From Bacillota bacterium (GTDB lineage: Bacteria; Bacillota; Clostridia; Tissierellales; Peptoniphilaceae), in assembly GCA_023443025.1 (NCBI GenBank), contig JAEZWM010000065.1:1-22166 (forward strand): a stretch of 22,166 nucleotides of DNA, in the 5' to 3' direction. Under the pieces are notes generated by a model. That model saw only the letters and a program-made list of their open reading frames with translations. It made no database searches and was not told the DNA's origin. Shown here piece after piece: positions 14,551 to 22,055 of this stretch; within the stretch, counting starts at the first letter, position 1; the number at the start of each line of letters is the position of its first letter. The position numbers and the translations under genes were made by a program.

Positions 14551-15956
14551 TCGACATAATTAGTACTTCTTTCCAAAAAATGTATAGGAAACCCATATAT
14601 CGTGTTTTTCTGCTGCTTTTTGGGATTCTATCACTACCATTAGTTTTAATCAGATACATAAAGAACAACAAAAAGAGCAGGTATTCTAGTTTCAAAAATG
14701 AGATTATGAATGATTATATTAACAAGGGTCTCAAAAATGAGATTTACCGGGAAAACCAAGAATACCTTCAAAATAAGATAGACTTCTTCAAAACTAAGAT
14801 TTCAAAAGAAGAATTTGATAAACAAGTTAAATCAATAAGTGACAAGAAGTTTAACGAGTTGGTTGAAGAAGAAGTAAATAAAAGAGCAAAGAGTGAGAAT
14901 TTCAATGAAAATAACTTTGAAAATTCTTTCGTGGAACTTTTTAGAGAAAAATGGTTTATGATAATCTCAGTTATCATTTCATTTCCAATGTATTTATTGA
15001 TACTTATTTATAGCAATCCATATGCAAAATATATTTTTGAAAGACTTGCAATGATGGTGTTTGTTATCTTTGGAGTTACATGGCTAGTATTTACTATACT
15101 CTATATATCTCCAATGGACCCGGCATTAAATATACTTGGCCAAACTGCAACCGAGGAGCAGATAAGACAATTCAATGCTATAAATGGGCTTGATCAGCCA
15201 TATTTAGTACAGTTATTTAATACTTTTAAAAATCTCATTACCTTTAATATGGGTAATTCGTATATGGGTAATGAAAATGTAGTATCTGCAATTATGAGAA
15301 AATTCCCTGTTACATTACAGCTTACATTTACTTCTCTAATCGTAGCGGTATTAATTGCTATACCTGCAGGAATAATCTCAGCAATCAAGCAGTATTCAAC
15401 ATTCGATCATGTGTTTATGTTATTTGCACTTATAGGATTATCCATACCAAACTTTTGGTTAGGTCTGATCCTGATATTAAACTTTTCAATAAAGCTGAAC
15501 TGGTTACCGGCAACCTTTATTGTAGGTAATTGGAAGACTTTGATTATGCCAAGTATAGTACTTGGAACTTCATTGGCCGCAACAGTAGCACGTATGACAA
15601 GATCCAGTATGCTCGAGGTTAAAAATATGGACTATATTTTTACGGCAAGAGCAAAAGGGCTTAGCGAAAGAAAAGTAGTCATGAGACATATTTTAGGAAA
15701 TGCTATGATACCTATCGTTACAGTCATAGGTTTACAATTCGGTGGTATGCTAGGTGGATCGGCAGTTACAGAAAAAGTATTTAACATAAACGGGGTTGGA
15801 AGCTTTATAGTTGACAAACAGTTTATCCCTGACATACCTATAGTTTTAGCGGGAGTTGTCTATGTAGCTGTAATTATTAGCTTGGCGAATCTACTCGTGG
15901 ATATAACATACTCATTCCTCGATCCTAGAATCAAGTCTAAAATGAAATCCTACTAG
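14547..15956 (+). CDS. Opp/Dpp-type ABC permease (OppB-like) with N-terminal membrane/coiled-coil extension
   Basis: 469 residues against the usual 305-335 for OppB/DppB. The canonical permease begins near residue 161 (IFERLAMMVFVIFGVTWLVF) and continues with ISPMDPALNILG, the QLFNTFKNLITFNMGNSY periplasmic loop, and the ATPase-coupling EAA segment TARAKGLSERKVVMRHILGN near the C-terminus. The extra ~160 residues form a membrane helix (~18-37), a charged helical stretch likely to be coiled coil (~45-118, rich in Lys, Glu, Asn), and a second membrane helix (~136-156). Two extra helices keep the normal orientation of the core. The start overlaps the selenoprotein stop (ATGA). A dipeptide, oligopeptide or glutathione importer is the family expectation; the extension's role is unknown. 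Confidence 0.9.
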   Translation: MIDIISTSFQKMYRKPIYRVFLLLFGILSLPLVLIRYIKNNKKSRYSSFKNEIMNDYINKGLKNEIYRENQEYLQNKIDFFKTKISKEEFDKQVKSISDKKFNELVEEEVNKRAKSENFNENNFENSFVELFREKWFMIISVIISFPMYLLILIYSNPYAKYIFERLAMMVFVIFGVTWLVFTILYISPMDPALNILGQTATEEQIRQFNAINGLDQPYLVQLFNTFKNLITFNMGNSYMGNENVVSAIMRKFPVTLQLTFTSLIVAVLIAIPAGIISAIKQYSTFDHVFMLFALIGLSIPNFWLGLILILNFSIKLNWLPATFIVGNWKTLIMPSIVLGTSLAATVARMTRSSMLEVKNMDYIFTARAKGLSERKVVMRHILGNAMIPIVTVIGLQFGGMLGGSAVTEKVFNINGVGSFIVDKQFIPDIPIVLAGVVYVAVIISLANLLVDITYSFLDPRIKSKMKSY

Positions 15957-15965
15957 GGGTGCAAT

Positions 15966-17474
15966 ATGGAAAATAAACAATATAAAAAAAGATTAGAACA
16001 AAGAAAATTACAGAGTTTTCAAGAATATAATAACGCTACATTTGCATCAGGAGTATCGATTGTATTTGCGGTTATGATAGTTCTGTTTAGCATTGATGTA
16101 CAGACATTTGAAATAAATCGGGTAGGTTTATTGGTCGCTTCTATATGGCTTGCTTCCGGAGTGCTCCAGTTCATTATCCAGATGATGATAAGAAAAGAGA
16201 TACTGAGTCTTGGGAATATTAAGAGCTCAACTAGAAAAATAGGCTTTTTATTAATACCGCTTGCAGCAATAGGGAACTTTTTTATCGCTATTACAGGGTT
16301 TTCATTAATTAAAAAAGAAAAAACTATAGAATATACACTCGCAACATATGCCGTACTAACTACTTTTACTATAATTATAATTTCAGGTTTAAATATATTT
16401 AAAGAATATGTGGCAAATACTTTTTTCTTAGGAATGGGTCTTTTAGTAGGCCTTAGTCTATTCTATATATTTGTAATGTTTATGATATCAAAATATATGA
16501 CAAGAAATAGCGTAGATAAAAAGATGTTACCTTTAGCAATTCCTCTGATTTTAAGTATTCTAATTGGAAATATATTTGCATTTCTACTAGGTCTCATCAT
16601 AATCAGTAGGTTAAGACACAAAGATGAAGAAATATCAATAGAGTGGATTGATGTACTCAAGAGGTTATTTAGAAATTATATGGCAGTGTTAGGAGTCTTT
16701 GTGGTAGTGCTTTTAATTTCACTATCAATATGTAGCCAACTAACATTTGACTATTCAATGGCTATTGATAATGACTATAGTGCAATTTTACTTCCACCAT
16801 CACTTGAATATCCATTTGGAACAGATAATTATGGAAGATGCGTATTTACTAGGATTGTATTTGGAGCGAGGATCTCCCTTATCGTAGGTACAGTTGCCAC
16901 TATTGTTCCAATCATCATCGGTGGAATCCTAGGAGCTATCTCAGGATACTACAGTGGTAAGACCGACAATGTGATTATGAGAATACTGGACATTCTCTAT
17001 GCTGTACCGGGTATACTGCTGGCTATAGCTATTGTCGCAGCCTTTGGAGCAAACACCATGAACCTCATACTTGCACTGAGTGTTGGAGCAATACCCGCTT
17101 ATGCTAGGACGGTTAGAGCAACAGTCATGAGCATTGCAAACAACGAGTTTGTTGAAGCTGCTAAAGCATGTGGAGCAAAAGACCATATTATCATCTTTAA
17201 CCACATCATACCAAACTCACTTGCACCAATTATTGTAAGGGCAACACTTGGAATAGGCGGTGCAGTACTTTCAACGAGTGCGCTTAGCTATTTAGGACTA
17301 GGAGTCGAGCCGCATATTCCTGAATGGGGAAACATATTAAAAATAGGAAGTAACTACCTAGAGACAAACCCATATTTAGCTGTATTTCCAGGTCTTGCGA
17401 TCATTCTAATAGTACTTTCCTTTAACTATTTTGGAGACGGACTTAGAGATGCACTTGATCCTAAGCTGAAATAA
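15966..17474 (+). CDS. Opp/Dpp-type ABC permease (OppC-like) with about six extra membrane helices
   Basis: 502 residues against about 300 for a normal OppC/DppC. The canonical part starts near residue 230: KRLFRNYMAVLGVFVVVLL, then LLPPSLEYPFGTDNYGRCVF (compare HPFGTDNLGRD), the core ISLIVGTVATIVPIIIGGI, and the EAA coupling segment EAAKACGAKDHIIIFNHIIP. Upstream lie roughly six hydrophobic segments (about 27-45, 52-75, 92-115, 123-145, 151-175 and 187-213) separated by short charged loops. An even number preserves the inside N-terminus of the core. I do not recognise this region as a known domain. It starts 9 bases after the OppB-like gene with a modest GGGGTG ribosome binding site. The pair should form the transport channel. 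Confidence 0.9.
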   Translation: MENKQYKKRLEQRKLQSFQEYNNATFASGVSIVFAVMIVLFSIDVQTFEINRVGLLVASIWLASGVLQFIIQMMIRKEILSLGNIKSSTRKIGFLLIPLAAIGNFFIAITGFSLIKKEKTIEYTLATYAVLTTFTIIIISGLNIFKEYVANTFFLGMGLLVGLSLFYIFVMFMISKYMTRNSVDKKMLPLAIPLILSILIGNIFAFLLGLIIISRLRHKDEEISIEWIDVLKRLFRNYMAVLGVFVVVLLISLSICSQLTFDYSMAIDNDYSAILLPPSLEYPFGTDNYGRCVFTRIVFGARISLIVGTVATIVPIIIGGILGAISGYYSGKTDNVIMRILDILYAVPGILLAIAIVAAFGANTMNLILALSVGAIPAYARTVRATVMSIANNEFVEAAKACGAKDHIIIFNHIIPNSLAPIIVRATLGIGGAVLSTSALSYLGLGVEPHIPEWGNILKIGSNYLETNPYLAVFPGLAIILIVLSFNYFGDGLRDALDPKLK

Positions 17475-17483
17475 GGAGGTAAA

Positions 17484-18464
17484 ATGGATAAAATATTAGA
17501 AATAAAGAACCTACACGTTCACTATATAACAGATGATGATACTGTAAAAGCACTCAATGGAGTCAATTTATCACTAGAAGTTGGAGATAGTTTAGGACTA
17601 GTAGGAGAAACTGGAGCGGGAAAAACTACAACGGCGCTGTCTATAATGCAGCTTATTCCATATCCACCGGGTGTTATCGTGGATGGAGAGATACTTTTTC
17701 AAGGGAAAAACGTAATCTACAACACTGATAAAGAAAACCAAGAGATGAGAGGAAATGGTGTATCCATGATCTTTCAGGACCCGATGACATCATTAAATCC
17801 TATCATGACAATCGGTGATCAGCTACTAGAGGTAGTCATGACACATAAAGATGTTACTAAAAAGCAAGGTAAACAGATGGTACTAGATTTACTAAAAGTA
17901 GTAGGAGTAAAGGAAGACCGTTATAATGACTACCCACACCAATTTTCTGGCGGTATGAAGCAAAGGGTAGTTATCACGATGGCACTGCTTTGTAACCCAC
18001 AGCTCTTGATTGCGGACGAACCAACTACTGCACTTGATGTTACGATACAGGCACAAGTCCTTGAAATAATTAAAGACCTTCAAGAAAAATATAAAATGTC
18101 GCTTATACTAATTACGCATGATTTAGGAGTAGTTGCAGAGACTTGCAATAAGGTTGCTATTATGTATGCTGGAGAAATTACAGAATATGGAGAAGTTGAA
18201 GAAGTATATCTAAATGCAATGCATCCATATACAAGGGGACTTTTTGATAGTATACCAAAAATCGACGATGATGATAACGAAACTCTTATACCAATCAAAG
18301 GGTCAGCACCAAATCCGGCTGATTTACCTAGTGGATGTCCATTTCATCCAAGATGTAAATATGCCCAAGAGATTTGCAAAAAAGAGTCTCCATTGCTAGT
18401 CGGGGACAAACACAAATATAAATGTCACTTCACACTCTTTGACGCGGAGGTGGAAGAACTATGA
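17484..18464 (+). CDS. Opp/Dpp-type ABC ATPase (OppD-like)
   Basis: 326 residues, normal for OppD/DppD. Walker A GETGAGKT at 41-48, the Q-loop in MIFQDPMTSLNPIM, an ABC signature FSGGMKQRVVI, Walker B LLIADEPTTALD and the H-loop LILITHDLG. The C-terminal oligopeptide-ATPase extension is present, with its cysteine cluster GCPFHPRCKYAQEIC and a further Cys in YKCHF, which in relatives holds an iron-sulfur cluster. A strong AAGGAGGT precedes ATG. The gene overlaps the OppF-like gene by ATGA. It powers import through the two long permeases as one half of a heterodimeric ATPase. Confidence 0.94.
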   Translation: MDKILEIKNLHVHYITDDDTVKALNGVNLSLEVGDSLGLVGETGAGKTTTALSIMQLIPYPPGVIVDGEILFQGKNVIYNTDKENQEMRGNGVSMIFQDPMTSLNPIMTIGDQLLEVVMTHKDVTKKQGKQMVLDLLKVVGVKEDRYNDYPHQFSGGMKQRVVITMALLCNPQLLIADEPTTALDVTIQAQVLEIIKDLQEKYKMSLILITHDLGVVAETCNKVAIMYAGEITEYGEVEEVYLNAMHPYTRGLFDSIPKIDDDDNETLIPIKGSAPNPADLPSGCPFHPRCKYAQEICKKESPLLVGDKHKYKCHFTLFDAEVEEL

Positions 18465-19438
18465 AACCAATACTAGAGGTCAATAATTTAAAAAAATACT
18501 TTTCAGTACCTAAAGGTAGACTTCATGCCGTTGATGATGTAAGTTTTTCCATAAACGAAGGGGAGACTTTAGGAGTAGTAGGAGAGTCGGGTTGTGGTAA
18601 AAGTACCCTCGGTCGTGTAATTTTAAGACTCCATGAACCCACTGCAGGAAATGTAATTTATGATGGTATGGATATAACAACTTTCGCCCCTGAAGAGATG
18701 CGTCAGATGAGAAAATATATGCAGATAATCTTTCAGGATCCATATGCTTCTTTAAACCCAAGATTTACCATATCACAAATTATTGGAGAGCCGTTAAAAC
18801 TACATGGAATCTATAAAACTGAAAGGGAACGAAGAGAAAAAGTAGAAACTCTAATGGATTATGTAGGACTTTCAAAAAGGGCCTATAATCTATATCCCCA
18901 TGAATTTGATGGAGGTAGGAGACAAAGAGTTGTTATTGCAAGAGCACTAGCAGTTGACCCTAAATTTATTGTATGCGATGAACCTGTAAGTGCACTTGAT
19001 GTTTCAGTTCAGGCACAGATCTTAAATCTAATGATAGAACTACAAAAAGAGTTTGGACTGACGTATATATTCATCACACATGACTTATCAGTAGTAAAAC
19101 ATATATCAGATAACATAGGGGTAATGTATCTAGGTCAGCTTATAGAAAAAGCTCCAAAAAAAGAGATTTTTAAAAGGCCACTTCATCCTTATACAATAGC
19201 ACTTTTATCCGCCATACCTTCGGTAAACGTAAGGGTAAAAAAGAAAAAGATTATTCTAAAAGGTGAGATTGTATCGCCAATCAATCCAAAACCTGGATGC
19301 AGATTTGCAGCGAGATGTCCTTTTGCAGTCGATAAATGCAGAAGTGAAGATCCGGTTTATGAAGAAATCGAACCAAACCACTTTGTATCATGTTTTAGAG
19401 CAAGGGAAGTAAGAGATCAGACTCTGACATTTGATTAA
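18461..19438 (+). CDS. Opp/Dpp-type ABC ATPase (OppF-like)
   Basis: 325 residues. Walker A GESGCGKS at 41-48, Q-loop IIFQDPYASLNPRF, Walker B FIVCDEPVSALDVS and H-loop YIFITHDLS. The signature reads FDGGRRQRVVIARAL rather than the usual FSGGQRQR, so the signature Ser is replaced by Asp; I believe this variant is seen in other clostridial OppF proteins. The C-terminal extension keeps the cysteine cluster (PGCRFAARCPFAVDKC, then a Cys in VSCF). It overlaps OppD by 4 bases and is followed 80 bases later by the binding-protein gene. Confidence 0.93.
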   Translation: MKPILEVNNLKKYFSVPKGRLHAVDDVSFSINEGETLGVVGESGCGKSTLGRVILRLHEPTAGNVIYDGMDITTFAPEEMRQMRKYMQIIFQDPYASLNPRFTISQIIGEPLKLHGIYKTERERREKVETLMDYVGLSKRAYNLYPHEFDGGRRQRVVIARALAVDPKFIVCDEPVSALDVSVQAQILNLMIELQKEFGLTYIFITHDLSVVKHISDNIGVMYLGQLIEKAPKKEIFKRPLHPYTIALLSAIPSVNVRVKKKKIILKGEIVSPINPKPGCRFAARCPFAVDKCRSEDPVYEEIEPNHFVSCFRAREVRDQTLTFD

Positions 19439-19452
19439 TAAATTTTCGAATT

Positions 19453-19460
19453 AGGAGGTG
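19453..19460 (+). promoter_or_regulatory. Orphan Shine-Dalgarno sequence
   Basis: AGGAGGTG, a near-perfect anti-16S complement, stands 15 bases after the OppF-like stop with no properly spaced start codon. The true start of the next gene at 19519 has its own AAGGAG. It may be a ribosome standby site or a remnant. Confidence 0.4.
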
Positions 19461-19518
19461 ATTTTAAAGAAAAACACTTATGCTAATAAAAACTAAAAAA
19501 ATATAAGGAGATGAACAA

Positions 19519-21378
19519 ATGAAAAGAATTTTAGCAATACTAATGGTCGTCGTAATGACGATAGGTGTAGTTGGATGTAATGTAAAAACAAAAGACGATG
19601 TAAAAAAAGAACAGACAACCACGGAGCAAAATGCACCGAAAAAAGACACAAAAGAAGAAGCAGCTGCTCCTGTTAGTGGAGAACCGGTTGATATCCAAAT
19701 CCTAGCAATGAGCATGGATGAGAAAAATTTAAATATCTTAAGAGATCAGTTAAGTAAAGCAGGATTTAATGTAAAAATTAACATCCAACCGGACTATGGT
19801 AGTTTTGTAGGGCAGAAAGACGCAAAGAACTATGATATGGCACTAAGCGGATGGACTACAGTCACAGGTAACCCGGATTATGCAGTTAGATCCATCTTCA
19901 AATCAGATGGAGATTACAACGATTACGGATTAAATGATCCTAAACTCGATGAACTTATAGAAAAAGCTGCTACAGAAACACCTGAAGAATATAAAGAAAC
20001 CTATAAAGAGTTAGAAAATGTACTAGTTAACGAACATGCATATATCGTTCCTCTTTATTCAAGCTATAAAAGCCAAGGTATAAACCAAGAAGTTCTTAAA
20101 CTAGACAGTGTTAGACTAAGTAAATCACGTTCATTACCATGGGAAGAACTTGATTTTGTTGATGAAACACAAAGAACTACATCCCCATTTATAATGAGTC
20201 AGCCAATTTCAGAACTTACTTCACTTGATCCAATTAAAGGTAATGACGGTTCAATAAATATTCTTAACACAAATATGCATGTAAGACTTGTAAATCTTAC
20301 AGATGATGACCAAGTAACCTCAGTGGGATCACTATCCTACAATCATGTGATAGGAGATGGAAACCAAGAATACTATTTCTTATTAAGAGATGATGTAAAC
20401 TACGCTCATGTAGAAGATAAAACGGCCGTAGATTCCGGAGAAAGAGTAGGAGCCGAAGACGTTGTATTCTCAATGGAAAGAGCAAAAGACAAAGATTCAG
20501 TTCCGGATCATAGAACATACAGTTTACACTCAAGTATGGATAAGATAGAAATAGTAACTGACTTAGCAGAACTTGAAAGCAAAAAAGGTACTAACTCAGA
20601 TAAAACTATAAAAGAACTACTAGAAGAAGGAGCTCCTTCACCAATCACAGAACTAACAGATGCTAAGACAGATGTAGACAACGCAACAGGGAAATACCAA
20701 GTAGTAAAAATTACTACCGTTCAGCCTTTCCCTCAAGTTCTTAACTATCTAGCACACCAATCAGCCGGCATAGTTTCAAAAACAAGAATAGAAGAAATAA
20801 ATACCTATGATGTTGCTACATTTGATAAAAACACAGACGTTGTTTATGGAGATCAAGCGGCAGTCACCGAAGGTTCAACCTACAACAACACACTGGCAGT
20901 AAGTGGTCCATATATACTAGTCTATAAAAATGACTACGAAGCAGTATTCCATAAAAACCCCGGATATATGCCTGGAACTGACCACGAGCCTATTCTGGAT
21001 CAAGTAGTAGTTAAGTTTATAAAAGACCAAGACAGTGCACTTTCTGCACTTAGAAGCGGTGAGATTCATCTATTATACAATGTTCCGGAAGATAAGTACG
21101 ACTTAGTAGAAGGAGATGGAAAACTATTCCTACAGAAAATTCCAAGCAACGGAGTTTCCTACGCATTCTTCAACTTAACAGGAAATAGTAAGTTTAGCGA
21201 CGAAAACCTAAGACAAGCAGTCCTAAACACCATAGATCAAGACCAAATCCTGGCAGTCTACAATAACCAAAAACTAAAAGCATTCTCAACCCTTACCCCA
21301 ATCGTAGACACAGGCAACACCCATACAGCAGACCCTGCAAAAGCACAAGAGTTCCTGCAAAAGTACTGGGCTGAGTAG
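19519..21378 (+). CDS. Circularly permuted SBP_bac_5 (oligopeptide-type) binding lipoprotein
   Basis: A 619-residue extracellular lipoprotein. The signal peptide ends VVGC with lipid Cys20, followed by a Lys/Glu/Thr/Ala tether to ~56. Residues ~57-212 then look like the C-terminal part of a normal SBP_bac_5 protein: VDIQILAMS, LRDQLSKAGFNVKINI, KNYDMALSGWTT, NDPKLDELIEKA, HAYIVPLYSSY. From ~224 it looks like the normal N-terminus (SQPISELTSLDPI), then YYFLLRDDVNYA, GAEDVVFSMERAKD, VSGPYILVYK and SYAFFNLTGNSKFSDENLRQAV. It stops at DPAKAQEFLQKYW, where the C-terminal part would normally begin. The order is therefore permuted, with every part present once. The start has AAGGAG well spaced. It serves the Opp-like importer; the ligand is unknown. 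Confidence 0.88.
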   Translation: MKRILAILMVVVMTIGVVGCNVKTKDDVKKEQTTTEQNAPKKDTKEEAAAPVSGEPVDIQILAMSMDEKNLNILRDQLSKAGFNVKINIQPDYGSFVGQKDAKNYDMALSGWTTVTGNPDYAVRSIFKSDGDYNDYGLNDPKLDELIEKAATETPEEYKETYKELENVLVNEHAYIVPLYSSYKSQGINQEVLKLDSVRLSKSRSLPWEELDFVDETQRTTSPFIMSQPISELTSLDPIKGNDGSINILNTNMHVRLVNLTDDDQVTSVGSLSYNHVIGDGNQEYYFLLRDDVNYAHVEDKTAVDSGERVGAEDVVFSMERAKDKDSVPDHRTYSLHSSMDKIEIVTDLAELESKKGTNSDKTIKELLEEGAPSPITELTDAKTDVDNATGKYQVVKITTVQPFPQVLNYLAHQSAGIVSKTRIEEINTYDVATFDKNTDVVYGDQAAVTEGSTYNNTLAVSGPYILVYKNDYEAVFHKNPGYMPGTDHEPILDQVVVKFIKDQDSALSALRSGEIHLLYNVPEDKYDLVEGDGKLFLQKIPSNGVSYAFFNLTGNSKFSDENLRQAVLNTIDQDQILAVYNNQKLKAFSTLTPIVDTGNTHTADPAKAQEFLQKYWAE

Positions 21379-21400
21379 TAAAAAATACGGATTACGTGAA

Positions 21401-21454
21401 TTATCCCCTATAAACCAGGTGGCATTTGCTGCCTGGTTTTTTTCTTGGGGATAA
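21401..21454 (+). terminator. Terminator of the transporter operon
   Basis: An inner stem AAACCAGG/CCTGGTTT (21412-21419 and 21432-21439), extended inward by weaker pairs, with a run of seven Ts (21437-21443). An outer pairing TTATCCCC/GGGGATAA (21401-21408 and 21447-21454) encloses it and could make the structure work in both directions, towards the convergent gene as well. Confidence 0.85.
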
Positions 21455-21478
21455 AGACATAAGAAAAGTATTACGATA

Positions 21479-21832
21479 TCAGAGACCGATTTTATTTTTA
21501 ATTATCTCAGCTGCGACAGATGAAAAAATTGATAGAGAAACACTTCCTAATTTTGATACAATATTTTTGACTTCTTTATAATTAGTATCAGACCTTATGT
21601 TGTCTAAAAGTTCATGACCTGCATATGTTAGACCTACAATGTTTATTATTACATATCCCCCTTTAAATTGCCTTACTCTACCTTCTAGAAACCCTGCATC
21701 TATTAGCTGTTTTGCTGCATAAAGTTTTATGTCTTCTGTCTCATGTCGGGATAAACTTATATTATTATCAAAATTAGCATTTTTTTCAACCTCAATCAAG
21801 AATTCTCTAACAATATCAAAATCAAGTTTCAA
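21479..21832 (-). CDS. DUF2513 family protein
   Basis: About 117 residues in the DUF2513 family, small proteins of unknown function common in phages and mobile elements of Bacillota. Landmarks are KLDFDIVREFLIEVE at the start, HETEDIKLYAAKQLIDAGFLEG, IVGLTYAGHELLDNIRSDT, and the ending LGSVSLSIFSSVAAEIIKN. The central part resembles a winged-helix-like region. The frame opens at a GTG at 21865, but TTG at 21832 is the better start: AAAGGAGAG precedes it at good spacing, the family begins at KLD, and the GTG lies next to the -10 TATAAT (21867-21872). It is transcribed towards the transporter operon. I see no neighbouring phage genes. Confidence 0.82.
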   Translation of the reverse strand: MKLDFDIVREFLIEVEKNANFDNNISLSRHETEDIKLYAAKQLIDAGFLEGRVRQFKGGYVIINIVGLTYAGHELLDNIRSDTNYKEVKNIVSKLGSVSLSIFSSVAAEIIKNKIGL

Positions 21833-21866
21833 ATTAAACTCTCCTTTATAAGTATATTTATCCACA

Positions 21867-21886
21867 ATTATACCATATATGGGTAT
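21867..21886 (-). promoter_or_regulatory. Promoter of the DUF2513 gene with overlapping dyad
   Basis: On the minus strand TGGTATAAT gives an extended -10 (TATAAT at 21867-21872); no good -35 is present. An imperfect inverted repeat, ATACC-ATATAT-GGGTAT on the plus strand at ~21870-21886, overlaps it and could be an operator. Confidence 0.5.
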
Positions 21887-22046
21887 CGTGTGATGAATAA
21901 AACTATATATAGTGCATTAGATTTTGATTTTGTTAAGCAAAAGTAATATAATAATACTAATATTAATAAATAAAAGAAATCTAAAAAAACCAGATATTTT
22001 TGCTATTCTAATTTATTAGGTTTTATGAGAAATAAAAAACACAATA

Positions 22047-22055
22047 TGGTATAAT
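22047..22055 (+). promoter_or_regulatory. Extended -10 promoter for a gene beyond the window
   Basis: TGGTATAAT without a clear -35, about 105 bases before the terminal Shine-Dalgarno AAGGAGGG at 22157-22163. Confidence 0.5.

Noticed and set aside
21419..21432. TGGCATTTGCT in the last terminator, and a similar string near 6881-6891, as sigma-54 promoters
   Set aside because: The GG and GC elements are too close together (GG-N10-GC is required), and one copy is part of a terminator stem.
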